From: Oscillospiraceae bacterium
Lineage (GTDB): Bacteria; Bacillota_A; Clostridia; Oscillospirales; Oscillospiraceae
Direction: 5' to 3'
Length of the DNA: 63,136 bases
NCBI GenBank assembly: GCA_017627975.1
Contig: JAGAFT010000122.1
Location: 1-63,136, forward strand
Every line of letters starts with the position of its first letter. Position 1 is the first letter of the stretch. This document shows positions 1 to 7,812 of this stretch, piece after piece. The notes below the pieces were generated by a model. The model worked only from the letters and a program-made list of their open reading frames with translations, ran no database searches and was not told the DNA's origin. Both the position numbers and the translations under genes were made by a program.

Positions 1-590
1 GTATATGCCACTTTATACCTGCATTCTCGATCAACTGCGGCAGTTCTTTTCTCATCCGCGTCTGAAGTCTCGTTACTGATTTCTCCACGCCCTTCTTCCA
101 TACAAATGTGTATTTGTTGGCGTTGGCTTCAATCTTTGTCCCATCGATAAATACGGTTGCCAGACTCACATAGCCCCATTCTACCAGCATTCTCACAAGT
201 TGCTCCAGCAATTCCTGCTTTACGGCCTTCAGTGGACCCGTTCTGAATCTTGCAATCGTGTTGTGATCCGGTGCTGCCTGATCCCCCAGCAGATACATGA
301 AGCAGATGTTTTCCCGGCAGGCTTGCTCGATCTCTCTCGAACTGTAGATCATCCGCATGTATGCATAGATCAATATTTTAAGCAGAATCCTCGGTGGATA
401 TTCGTTTCTCCCTTCTCGGGAGTAGGAGCGCTCGATCTTGCTGATATCCATCCTTGTCCACTACGGCGCTTACCAATCTCACCGGATTATCTGCTGCTAT
501 GAATATTTCTGTCTCAATCGGTAGTTTCAGTTGACGCCCCGTCTCATAGGGCGTATAATCTACCTGCTTATGATTTTGATTCACAACCAA
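1..590 (-). pseudogene. IS1182-family transposase, 5' part, frameshifted
   Basis: The first frame starts at 590 and gives the typical IS1182 opening (LKLPIETEIF..ADNPVRL). After about 45 residues the recognisable sequence changes frame near 455-465. It continues with MDISKIERSYSREGR, ILLKILIYAYM, CRENICFMYLLG and DGTKIEANANKYTFVWKK, which are standard blocks of this DDE transposase family, and then runs off the window. As read the gene makes only a 70-residue peptide and is probably inactive. A programmed frameshift is not typical of this family, so decay or a sequencing error is more likely. Confidence 0.75.
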
Positions 591-682
591 ATTATATGCC
601 GACAGCCGACTCTTGTACAGAGCCGGCTGCCGTTATTTTACACTTTTTGTGACTTGGGGGCTGCCTCTTAAGACAGCCTCGT
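1..682 (-). mobile_element. IS1182-family insertion sequence, right part only
   Basis: The element is recognised from the transposase it encodes; its 3' part lies outside the window. The probable outer end is near 655-682, where the minus strand has an imperfect palindrome built on GGCTG and CAGCC about 65-90 bases upstream of the transposase start, as expected for a terminal inverted repeat. The exact end and any target duplication cannot be fixed because the other end is absent. Confidence 0.6.
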
Positions 683-684
683 TT

Positions 685-710
685 TGGTCCGAGTGATTGA
701 ATTTGAATCC
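685..710 (-). repeat. Partial copy of the tRNA-Pro 3' end (att-like)
   Basis: The 26 bases repeat, in the same orientation, the 3' end of the tRNA-Pro gene at 1688-1713. The first 12 bases (CCA tail and acceptor stem) are identical, and the T-arm follows with a few changes. Such direct copies of a tRNA 3' end are left by integrases that use the tRNA as attachment site. No integrase is present between the copies. Confidence 0.6.
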
Positions 711-805
711 ACATTGGGGACAAGGTCACTGTACCCCCGGTACCAGTAGCAGAACAGCCAAAAGATAACCGATTAAGACGTAATGTGTTTGGAATCATAT
801 ATGGT

Positions 806-1403
806 TCAATTCTCCCGCCGGTTAATATGCTTCATCAAAATGCTATGGAGGTTGTCTGTCACGCCATTAGCAGCCTGTATGGTTGCAGTCATCAGTTCGT
901 CCGGGTCCATCATGGTAAAAGAAATCTCATATCCTGCATTTTGGACCAGCTGCTGCAGGAATGCTCGCTGCGTTCGCCCGTTCCCTTCGCGGAAGGGGTG
1001 AAGCATGTTGGTACTGCAATAGAAGTCCGTAATCTCATCAACAAACGATTTATGATCCAAGCCGACATAATTGTTCATTCGGTTCAGTCTGCCGAAAATA
1101 CGTCCTGCCATTTCCTCAATCTGAGATGCTTTGGTAAAATTTGTCCCCTTCTTGGACATATCAATCGTGCGAACTTCTCCTGCCCAATCATAGATGTCCT
1201 CAAAGAGGAAGCGATGAATAGCTTTATAATGAAAAATCAAAGTTCCCGGAGAAAGGATTCTTGTGTAATTCTTCAGTTTTTCCTATGACAATTCTGCTTT
1301 CGACAAATGCGAGCTGCTTCTCATTTCGTATATCAAATTTGTTAATCAAGCAACTCGTCCCAGGATAACAGGCATCGGATAGAGACTCAATGCTGTAACT
1401 CAA
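806..1403 (-). pseudogene. Fic-domain AMP-transferase toxin, frameshifted
   Basis: Fic enzymes transfer AMP to target proteins. The C-terminal part (806-1240) carries the full core motif HPFREGNGRTQR and the IHRFLFEDIYDWAGE helix. The N-terminal part is read in a different frame from a TTG at 1403, giving DACYPGTSCLINKFD and NPFSGNFDF, the normal class I Fic opening. The two frames meet at about 1230-1240, and one base too many (or two too few) separates them. The start overlaps the antitoxin stop, as in VbhA-VbhT-type modules. As read, an intact toxin cannot be made; a TTG at 1240 could only start a shortened form. Either the toxin is inactivated or the base call is wrong. Confidence 0.8.
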
Positions 1404-1570
1404 GCGATCACCGCCTCAGACATCTGAAGAACTCTTGAAATATACTCTGTCTGGGTGATTAATCCTTCTGCGAGCATCATACAGAGCTTTTCCGACTCCA
1501 CATCAATCTCATAGCCTTCGATTCTGGAGGAAGTGACAGCTTCTTTTACGGCACGTTCATTCTCACTCAT
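1400..1570 (-). CDS. VbhA-like Fic antitoxin
   Basis: This is a 56-residue protein starting MSENERAVKEAV. It contains SSRIEG at about residues 14-19, which fits the antitoxin inhibitory motif (S/T)xxxE(G/N). In this family the Glu reaches into the partner Fic active site and blocks productive ATP binding. The rest is a short helical segment ending EAVIA. The stop codon overlaps the TTG start of the Fic gene, which indicates a translationally coupled pair. A family antitoxin is usually 50-70 residues long, so the length fits. The gene is intact although its toxin partner appears frameshifted. Confidence 0.75.
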   Translation of the reverse strand: MSENERAVKEAVTSSRIEGYEIDVESEKLCMMLAEGLITQTEYISRVLQMSEAVIA

Positions 1571-1653
1571 AAGGCCACTCCTTCCTTTTCAGTGACGGTT
1601 TCAGAGATTAGGCTTTACCCTGCTTGCGATTGAAAGTCAAGGAAGAAAAATAA

Positions 1654-1682
1654 AAGGCTTGAAACGATACGTTTCAAGCCTT
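1654..1682 (-). terminator. Terminator downstream of tRNA-Pro
   Basis: A perfect 12-bp stem (AAGGCTTGAAAC/GTTTCAAGCCTT) with a 5-base loop is followed on the minus strand by a T-rich run. It lies just past the tRNA 3' end. Confidence 0.85.
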
Positions 1683-1687
1683 AAACC

Positions 1688-1763
1688 TGGTCCGAGTGAC
1701 TGGATTTGAACCAGCGGCCTCTTGAACCCCATTCAAGCGCGCTACCATCTGCGCTACACCCGG
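1688..1763 (-). tRNA. tRNA-Pro (anticodon GGG)
   Basis: The 76 bases fold as a full cloverleaf on the minus strand. The acceptor stem is CCGGGTG/CACTCGG, the D arm contains GCGC/GCGC, the anticodon stem is CTTGA/TCAAG around loop ATGGGGT, and the T arm is GCTGG/CCAGT with loop TTCAAAT. Anticodon GGG reads proline CCC/CCT codons. The CCA end is encoded. Its 3' end is the apparent attachment site of the adjacent Fic islet. Confidence 0.93.
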
Positions 1764-1886
1764 ATATTCGGACTGTCATTTCCGACAGCCCAAGTATAAT
1801 AGCACATTTTGAAACGTATTGCAATAGAAAAAATCGAATTCCTGAAAAAAACAGCGAAATCTCCGCCGGAGCGGGCGGTCACGGGC

Positions 1887-2738
1887 TCACTTTTTCACGA
1901 AGCGCAGATTCAGGTCCGCGTTTCCGCTTACGCCGGGGATCGAGGCCTCAAAGCTGCACTGCCAGAAGTCGCAGGCATAATAATAATCGGGGAAATCACC
2001 GGGGACGGACACCCAGAAGGCATAGTCCGTCAGGCGGGAAAGGTCGAAGCCATAGTAACCCAGATAGCGGTTGAAGTACACGCCGGCGTCATAACCCGCG
2101 TTCTCAATGGTGCGGCAGAAGGCCACCGCACAGTCGGTCAGCGTCAGATCGCCCAGACCGGTGGTACGGGCCTGTTCCTCATCGATCTTTTCCCAGTCAT
2201 AGATAATCGGCAGATTCACACGGAAGCCCCGGAGATGATCGATGACAAACTCGGCTTCCTCGATGGCTTCGCTGACGTTGGTCGCCTGCGAGAAGAAATA
2301 AACCCCCGTATCAAGCCCGGCGGCAGAGGCACCGGCCAGATTGGTCTCAAACCAGGGGTCCAGAAAGAGCCCGCCCTCGGTATAACCGCGGTAGCCCAGC
2401 CGGACATAGGCAAAGTCCAGAACCTGAGCGGCGGCGTTCCAGTTGACTTCCCACTGGTGTTCGGAGGTGTCGATGCCGACATAAGTGGTATACTCCGAGC
2501 CGGTATAGGTCGGGATCTCGTCTGTGGTGCGAAAGTCCTCCGGTTTCAGCGTGTTTACCGGGACATTTTCAAACGGCGTAATCCAGACCATATCAAATCC
2601 ATCGTTCAGATAGACCTGTCCGGCATGCTCATCCGGCACCGGTTCCGGGAGGGTCATACGGATGATGCCGATCAGGGCGATGATCAAAGCGGCGCCGATG
2701 ATAAGATATCTCAGTTTTCCGGGACGTCTTCTTCTCAT
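1887..2738 (-). CDS. Membrane-anchored GH25 muramidase
   Basis: GH25 enzymes cut the beta-1,4 bond between MurNAc and GlcNAc in peptidoglycan. The 283-residue protein opens with a basic stretch and one membrane helix (about residues 11-28), then a linker. From about residue 85 the GH25 barrel runs to the end. VGIDTSEHQ carries the first catalytic Asp, YVRLGYRG and TGVYFFSQA are family strands, and IIYDWEKID holds the DxE active-site pair. The start has a GGAGG 8 bases upstream. It is transcribed away from the THEP1 gene. It probably acts on the outer face of the membrane in wall turnover; no binding repeats are present. Confidence 0.88.
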   Translation of the reverse strand: MRRRRPGKLRYLIIGAALIIALIGIIRMTLPEPVPDEHAGQVYLNDGFDMVWITPFENVPVNTLKPEDFRTTDEIPTYTGSEYTTYVGIDTSEHQWEVNWNAAAQVLDFAYVRLGYRGYTEGGLFLDPWFETNLAGASAAGLDTGVYFFSQATNVSEAIEEAEFVIDHLRGFRVNLPIIYDWEKIDEEQARTTGLGDLTLTDCAVAFCRTIENAGYDAGVYFNRYLGYYGFDLSRLTDYAFWVSVPGDFPDYYYACDFWQCSFEASIPGVSGNADLNLRFVKK

Positions 2739-2853
2739 GCTTTCCTCCGTCCGCGGCCGCTGTTTTTATTTGACGGATGCGGATTAATCCATTATAATAC
2801 AAAGATACAGGAAGAAGCAAGTAGGCAAACGAAAGATTCGGGGGCGACGGAAA

Positions 2854-3462
2854 ATGAAGCGACACCTGTTCCTGAGCGGTCCGGCCTTCAGCGGGAAGAG
2901 CCGGCTGATCCGGGAGCAGCTCGGCAGCGGCCTTCAGAACGCCGGGGGCTTCTGTACGGAGCTCTGTAAAGCGCCGGACGGGAGCGTGCTCGGCTGTGCC
3001 ATGATCCCGACCGCCGCGGCGGGCGGCGTACAGGGACTGGAGCGGGAACTGTTTCTCGATATGAGGCACTTTCCGCCGGCACATGACAGCGAGGTGTTTC
3101 GATCTCTCGGCGTACGGCTGCTGGACGAGGCGAGCTGGTACCCCTTTGCGGTACTGGATGAGATCGGGGGAATCGACCTGATCATTCCGCAGTTTCGCAA
3201 TGCGCTGGAGAGCCTTCTGGCCTCCGAGCTGCCGATTCTCGGTGTGGTTAAGAGCCGGGAGGACAGCGAGCAGATGCGGCGCCTCCTCGGTCCGGGGACC
3301 AGGTTCACGGAGTTTTCCGAACGCCTTTTTGAGCGGCTGGCCGGAGACCCGGAGACGGAGCTGCTCATCATCACGGAAGATGCCAAGCACGAAGCCGCGG
3401 ATGCGGTTGCGGCCTGGGCAGCCGAATATGCGGATCTGCCGGGCTTTCAGGAGAGAATATGA
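2854..3462 (+). CDS. THEP1-family nucleoside-triphosphatase
   Basis: This is a 202-residue P-loop protein. Walker A is GPAFSGKS (residues 9-16), a Walker B-like strand reads AVLDEIGGIDL near residue 100, and ILGVVKS is a further core strand. This pattern fits the THEP1/NTPase_1 family, which hydrolyses NTPs in vitro and whose cellular role is unsettled. Its stop overlaps the start of the CsoR-family gene by four bases (ATGA), so the two are co-translated. That hints at a metal-linked task but does not prove one. Confidence 0.78.
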   Translation: MKRHLFLSGPAFSGKSRLIREQLGSGLQNAGGFCTELCKAPDGSVLGCAMIPTAAAGGVQGLERELFLDMRHFPPAHDSEVFRSLGVRLLDEASWYPFAVLDEIGGIDLIIPQFRNALESLLASELPILGVVKSREDSEQMRRLLGPGTRFTEFSERLFERLAGDPETELLIITEDAKHEAADAVAAWAAEYADLPGFQERI

Positions 3463-3890
3463 TACAGAAATCGGACAATCAAATGGAAATAAAAACCAAC
3501 ATCCCGGCGGAGGAACCGCTTCCGGAGGGCTACCACCGCCACGCGGACGGCACCGTACACCGGCATCAGCATCTGGAGGACGGCAGCATCTCGCCGGAGC
3601 ATGCGCATGACCATGACCACGGACACAGCCATACGCATACCCAGACCAAGGCGGTGGTGAACCGGCTTGCCAGGGCCATCGGCCATCTGGAATCGGTCAA
3701 GAGCATGGTGGAGAGCGGCCGGGACTGCACGGAGGTCCTGATCCAGCTTGCCGCGGTACGCTCGGCCCTCAGCAGCACGGCGAAGGTCATTCTGAAGGAC
3801 CACCTTGAGCACTGCATCAGCGAGGACGGGGCCAACACCGAAGAGCAGCTGCGCGCCCTGAACGATGCCATCGACAAGTTCATGCAGTGA
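3459..3890 (+). CDS. CsoR/FrmR-family metal-sensing repressor
   Basis: This is a 143-residue protein with the DUF156/CsoR helical fold. The copper-site triad of the family appears as Cys90 (GRDC), His115 and Cys119 (DHLEHC), so a Cu(I)-type sensor is plausible. The N-terminal 60 residues are an unusual extension rich in His (HAHDHDHGHSHTHT), which could bind metal ions or buffer metal near the sensor. Family members bind operator DNA as apo-tetramers and release it on metal or electrophile binding. No copper ATPase or chaperone lies next to it; the partner gene is the THEP1 NTPase. A second possible start is Met9. Confidence 0.87.
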   Translation: MIQKSDNQMEIKTNIPAEEPLPEGYHRHADGTVHRHQHLEDGSISPEHAHDHDHGHSHTHTQTKAVVNRLARAIGHLESVKSMVESGRDCTEVLIQLAAVRSALSSTAKVILKDHLEHCISEDGANTEEQLRALNDAIDKFMQ

Positions 3891-3908
3891 GTTTCAGGCA
3901 AAATAATA

Positions 3909-3934
3909 CGCCCTCCGGATTTCTCCGGGGGGCG
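3909..3934 (-). terminator. Hairpin terminator of the 6S-like RNA
   Basis: An 11-bp GC-rich stem (CGCCCTCCGGA/TCCGGGGGGCG) is followed on the minus strand by TATTATTTT. It also sits just after the CsoR gene on the plus strand, where no T-run follows. Confidence 0.7.
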
Positions 3935-3950
3935 CCCGCTTATGCCGTGC

Positions 3951-4098
3951 CGGCCCATAGGTAACCTGCACAAATGAGCAGGTGGGTTGCCTAAGTTCTG
4001 TTTCACTGCTTCCAACTTCCGGGACAAGTCTCCGGGAGGCCTGCAATCCGCAGATTCAAATCAGCATCCCTTATAAGAGATGTGGGTTTCATGGGCCG
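3951..4098 (-). ncRNA. ssrS: Structured small RNA, probable 6S RNA (SsrS)
   Basis: This 245-base gap has no ORF but a clear structured unit on the minus strand. The ends pair (CGGCCCAT with ATGGGCCG), and at least three hairpins lie inside: CATCTC/GGGATG, CTGC/GCAG and ACCTGC/GCAGGT. A terminator follows at 3909-3934. The long-rod arrangement with an internal unpaired region, and the phrase AACTTAGGCAACCCACCTGC near the 3' end, match what I remember of clostridial 6S RNAs, which bind the housekeeping RNA polymerase. I cannot run a covariance model, so another RNA class is possible. Confidence 0.55.
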
Positions 4099-4135
4099 TG
4101 AAATCTGAAAAGACTACACGGACACAGCAGAAAAA

Positions 4136-4435
4136 TTATTCTTCAGATGATTCTTCCTCGTCTTCGTCGTCGTAGAGGAGCGCCATAAAACGCTCATAGA
4201 CATCCTGAAGCTCTGCTTCATCGTCGATGGATTCAAAGACCTCATCGCCGTTTTCATCTTCCACAACACGCAGGAGAATGAAGCCGTAGTCAGGATCGTC
4301 TTCCTTCATATCCGCAGGGAGGAAGGACATATAGGTCTGGCCGTTATAGTCCATGGATTCGATCACTTCCAGCTCGAACTCCTGGCCGTCGTCGTCTACG
4401 ATGGTGATAAAATCGCTTCCGAATTCGTCGCTCAT
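4136..4435 (-). CDS. DUF1292 family acidic protein
   Basis: This is a 99-residue, strongly acidic protein (MSDEFGSDFITIVDDDG..., ending DDEDEEESSEE) with the DUF1292 pattern of short beta strands (FELEVIESMDYNGQTY, YGFILLRVVEDENGDE). The family is widespread in Bacillota, often near the ruvX region, and has no firm function. The start at 4435 follows AGGAGG, while the longer upstream frame lacks a ribosome site. The gene precedes the 6S-like RNA on the same strand and may share a transcript with it. Confidence 0.8.
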   Translation of the reverse strand: MSDEFGSDFITIVDDDGQEFELEVIESMDYNGQTYMSFLPADMKEDDPDYGFILLRVVEDENGDEVFESIDDEAELQDVYERFMALLYDDEDEEESSEE

Positions 4436-4506
4436 CTCTTCAGCCTCCTGTAATCTGGTGCTTCTATTGTATCGCATCACCGAAAAGAAATCAATAGTCA
4501 CGCAAG

Positions 4507-4548
4507 AAAAAACCCATTCTGATCGAATGTAATCGGAATGGGCTTTTT
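4507..4548. terminator. Bidirectional terminator
   Basis: The stem is built on CCCATTC/GAATGGG plus TGAT/ATC, flanked by A-runs on one side and T-runs on the other, so it can act in both directions. It ends the transcript of the large lipoprotein gene on the minus strand. Confidence 0.75.
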
Positions 4549-4618
4549 CCTGCATCGCAAACGTGTACGCGGCTCCTGCAGATCCCGCCTTTCGGCAGAA
4601 ACGGAAGGGGGCGGGGGG

Positions 4619-7087
4619 TCAGCGCTGCTCGTTTACATAGATGTTCGCTTTGCTCTGAATCAGGCGGGCGACTTCATCGACGCTCTTCTGGTCGGCGAAG
4701 AAGGCTTGGGCCTGCTCGTTGACGATGTCATAGATGCTGGTATCATAGCTTGCGACCTTAGTGCAGGTTTCGATGATGGAGAGCACTTCATCCGCCTGTT
4801 CCTGGGTCATGGCGTAAATGTGGTGTTCCACACCGCTGTCGTCGATCCAGCCGCCGCGGCTTTCCTCGATCTTCTCGCCGTTTTCATCCAGAAGAATGTT
4901 GCCGTCGGCATCCTTGCGGTATTTCGGCGTCATGAAATCTTCCAGCTGCTTGTTGAAGACATTGCGGTTGGAGGGAATGTTGTACTGACCGGTCTGACCG
5001 GATTCCGTGAGCATGGAGCGGAGGAACTCCCAGGCGGCGTCCTTGTCGGCACAGTTTTTACTCATGGCAAAGCCGTTTTCAAAGCGCATGATGCTGCCGA
5101 CGCCGCTGCTTGACGGCCAGCCGATATAGGTGGCCTTGCCGCCGAAGTTGGCACCGTTCCAGAGAATGGAATCAAGACCGTAGAGGTAGGTCTGGGTCAG
5201 CATCTGGCGCCCCTGACGGAGAAGGTCCTGGGTGCTCTCGGAATTGTCATGTTCATCCCAGTTGTATTCCGCGGGGAACTGCTTGACAAATTCCAGGAGC
5301 TCCTTAAAGTTGTCGCTTTCGAAGTTAACCTTCCCGGTGGTCCAGTCGACAAAACTGTCCATATCCGCGTAAAGCAGCGAGCTCATGACCTGATCCCGGG
5401 TGACGTAGGGCTCCAGGGGGGTACAGCCTTCCGGCATCTGTTCCAGCGCGGCATTGAAATCGGCGTAGGTCCAGCCCGGTGTATCGCCGACGATGCTGGC
5501 CGCGCCGCACAGCGTCTCAACAGAGAAGCCGGAGACGATCTGATACAGGCCGCCGTTGACTTCCAGCGCGGAGAGAAGATTGGGGAAGAAGTCCTCCCGC
5601 TTCAGTTCCGGATCCTTGTCCAGATAGGGGTAGAGATCCTCCAGCAGGCCTTTGGACGCGATCTGGCGGTAGGCGATCTGATTGGTGGGGATGATGTCGG
5701 GGAGGCTGCCGGCCATAACCTCGGTGTTAAACTTGGTGATGCCGGCGGAGAAGTCAGTCTCCGTATTGTACTGGGAATAGTCCAGATACTCCAGGCGAAC
5801 GTTGTCATGGGTGCGGTTGAAGCGGACCATGCGGTTGGTAAGCTGATAATCGGGAGTGTATTCCAGCTGGGCCACGGTCAGAATCTGCTTCTTCGGCAGG
5901 GAATCGGCCGGGACGCGGGTCAGGGTGAAGATCTGACTGTCAACGCTGCCGCCGGTGTAGTCCGTGGTGACACCGGTGATGGTGCCGTCGGGAGAAATAT
6001 TCAGTGCCTGACCGGCCACCGTATTGCCATTGATATCACAGCTCATCCAGTTCAGGACCGGGACCGGCTCTTCGCCGCCAAGCTTGAAACCGTAGAGATA
6101 CATGCCGCTGGTATAGTAAAAGTCGTAACTGTCGTCGCCGGGGTACAGGGACCAGGCGGAATCGGGGATCGGGAAGCTCTCGCCGAGTTCTTTCTTTTCC
6201 CAGTCGATGGGACGAAGCTCGGGACCTTTGTCGCCGCTGAGCATGACCGCGACACTGCCGTCGGCCAGGGTGACCATGGAGTTGATGAAGTTGTCGGTCT
6301 GCATCGACCAGGCGACGCTTCCGTCCGGCGCAACGGCCTGAAGGGTCGTATCCATGACAACAATGAGATTGCCATCGGGATCCTTGGCGACATTAAAGAT
6401 GTTGAGCCAGACGTCTGCGGTGTCAAGATCGAGGGGGGTGCGGCTCAGCTCCTCCCCCTCCGGAGTGAGGACGACAATGTCATAAACCTGCTCGTTATGA
6501 TAGTAGTTGCCCATATACTGTTCTTCGGTTCCGTAGACGTTCTCCGGACCATCGAACCAGCCTGCGCCGTCCATCTCAAGCAGCATGAAGTTCCCGTCGG
6601 CGTTGACAATCGGGGCGCCGAGGTTGTGGTAGGCGTAGAAATCCTTGTAGTTTTCGGTGTTGGACTTCGGCTGGACCGGGACATACTTTGAAAGAGGCTC
6701 GATCTTTCCGTCACCGGAGATGAAGTAGAGCATGCTGCCGTAGATGTTGAACTGGCCCTCGTATTCCTCGATCTCGCCCTCAGCGGGTTCACGACGGCCG
6801 AGGGTCACCTGACCGGTGGCGAGGAAGCCGTTATCCGTAAAGAGAAGCGGCTGGAACATCGGGGTGTCTTCATCCGTCGGGATGGTAACAAAGCTGCTTT
6901 TCCAGGCATACTCCGAAGCAGCAGCGGTGCTGTCGGACTGTGCATTCTGTGTATTCTGTGTGCTCTGAGCACTCTGGGGCTCCTGAGCGGGAGCGGTCCC
7001 CTGGCCGTTGCTGCCGCAGGCTGCAAGGCCGAGCACCATGACCACGCACAGAGCCAGAGTGAGAACACGGATCATCTGCTTCTTCAT
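4619..7087 (-). CDS. Large extracellular solute-binding lipoprotein
   Basis: The lipoprotein signal ends LGLAAC with Cys24 as lipid site, followed by a Gln/Ser/Thr-rich linker. At 822 residues it is about twice the usual size. The C-terminal half (about residue 400 on) looks like a family 1 substrate-binding fold (TVAQLEYTPDYQL, FNTEVMAGSLPDII, LEDLYPYLDKDPEL, AWEFLRSMLTESGQ). The N-terminal half has repeated strand motifs such as ADGSVAVMLSG and PDGNLIVVMDT, suggesting a beta-propeller-like sensor domain. The start at 7087 follows AAGGAG; the longer frame is less likely. No permease or ATPase is adjacent, so it may feed an importer elsewhere or act as a sensor. The ligand is unknown. Confidence 0.78.
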   Translation of the reverse strand: MKKQMIRVLTLALCVVMVLGLAACGSNGQGTAPAQEPQSAQSTQNTQNAQSDSTAAASEYAWKSSFVTIPTDEDTPMFQPLLFTDNGFLATGQVTLGRREPAEGEIEEYEGQFNIYGSMLYFISGDGKIEPLSKYVPVQPKSNTENYKDFYAYHNLGAPIVNADGNFMLLEMDGAGWFDGPENVYGTEEQYMGNYYHNEQVYDIVVLTPEGEELSRTPLDLDTADVWLNIFNVAKDPDGNLIVVMDTTLQAVAPDGSVAWSMQTDNFINSMVTLADGSVAVMLSGDKGPELRPIDWEKKELGESFPIPDSAWSLYPGDDSYDFYYTSGMYLYGFKLGGEEPVPVLNWMSCDINGNTVAGQALNISPDGTITGVTTDYTGGSVDSQIFTLTRVPADSLPKKQILTVAQLEYTPDYQLTNRMVRFNRTHDNVRLEYLDYSQYNTETDFSAGITKFNTEVMAGSLPDIIPTNQIAYRQIASKGLLEDLYPYLDKDPELKREDFFPNLLSALEVNGGLYQIVSGFSVETLCGAASIVGDTPGWTYADFNAALEQMPEGCTPLEPYVTRDQVMSSLLYADMDSFVDWTTGKVNFESDNFKELLEFVKQFPAEYNWDEHDNSESTQDLLRQGRQMLTQTYLYGLDSILWNGANFGGKATYIGWPSSSGVGSIMRFENGFAMSKNCADKDAAWEFLRSMLTESGQTGQYNIPSNRNVFNKQLEDFMTPKYRKDADGNILLDENGEKIEESRGGWIDDSGVEHHIYAMTQEQADEVLSIIETCTKVASYDTSIYDIVNEQAQAFFADQKSVDEVARLIQSKANIYVNEQR

Positions 7088-7256
7088 TCTGATCTCCTTG
7101 CAATGATTATTTGGCTCATCGAGCGGGACATCGGGCAGGGTTTTCCACCTTCGGAGTGAAAAACCTCCTGGAAATGATACCGCCCCTTTGAGCGGTCTCA
7201 TTGTAGCATAAGCAGAAGTTTTTGTGTCTGAAGATTTCTTAAATCCGTCAAAAAAG

Positions 7257-7288
7257 CACGGCCGGCGCGTTCATTTGCGCCGGCCGTG
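7257..7288 (-). terminator. Terminator of the DUF3798 ABC operon
   Basis: A perfect 12-bp stem CACGGCCGGCGC/GCGCCGGCCGTG with an 8-base loop is followed on the minus strand by TTTTTT. Confidence 0.9.
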
Positions 7289-7326
7289 TGAAGAAAACTG
7301 CAGCTTGGGTGAGAAGAGGCCGGGGA

Positions 7327-7812
7327 TCAGAAATCGCCCAGGTCTTCCATCTCGAATTCATCGCCGCCGGGGACTTCTTCATCCTCGGGCGAGGATTCCG
7401 TCGCGACAGGTACGAATTCAGACATCCAGGCTTCTTCCGGGAGCCCCTCCAGATAGGCGGGGAGATTGATAACGATGCCATCCATGTTGTAGGGCAGCTT
7501 CAGTTGATAGGTCTCTATCACCTCGTCGCCGCCCTTTTCCTGGGTGATTTTGAGGGTCATGGCAAAGTTCTGGCCGATGGTCGTGGCCATGCCGCGTTCC
7601 TTGGCCTTGAGGTTTGCAACCTGCTCATCCTTGACAAGGACCTTGATCTTGTACGGGCATTCATAGGTCGTGCCGTTGTATTCGATTTTTTTGTTGTCAA
7701 AGTAGACCGTGTGGCCGCGGCCGATGATCATCATTACGACACAGATGCCGATCAGAATCAGAACGGTGCCGAGGCGGAACAGGAGACGGCGCGTTTTATT
7801 CGCATTATCCAT
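7327..7812 (-). CDS. Small membrane protein of the ABC importer operon
   Basis: This is a 161-residue protein with one membrane helix near the N terminus (LFRLGTVLILIGICVVMMII), an extracellular beta-rich region (GHTVYFDNKKIEY, YKIKVLVKDEQ) and an acidic tail. Its start at 7812 overlaps the end of the upstream permease gene by eight bases, so it is the last gene of the five-gene transporter operon. I do not recognise a named function; the position suggests an accessory subunit of the importer. A family with this shape (DUF6672) is, as far as I recall, found next to such permeases, but I hold that loosely. Confidence 0.65.
   Translation of the reverse strand: MDNANKTRRLLFRLGTVLILIGICVVMMIIGRGHTVYFDNKKIEYNGTTYECPYKIKVLVKDEQVANLKAKERGMATTIGQNFAMTLKITQEKGGDEVIETYQLKLPYNMDGIVINLPAYLEGLPEEAWMSEFVPVATESSPEDEEVPGGDEFEMEDLGDF

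Noticed and set aside
592..798. 68-codon frame on the minus strand
   Set aside because: It spans the insertion sequence end and the partial tRNA repeat, with no ribosome site or known domain.
1809..2969. Open frame of 386 codons on the plus strand
   Set aside because: It runs antisense through the GH25 gene and into the start of the THEP1 gene in the wrong frame.
3951..4098. Signal recognition particle RNA
   Set aside because: The stretch has GGAAG and GAAGCAG phrases like the SRP loop, but spacing and the paired ends do not match the SRP hairpin; a 6S-like fold suits better.
5249..6691. Open frame of 480 codons antisense to the large lipoprotein
   Set aside because: The minus-strand gene has a lipobox, a ribosome site and a binding-protein fold; the plus frame has none of these.
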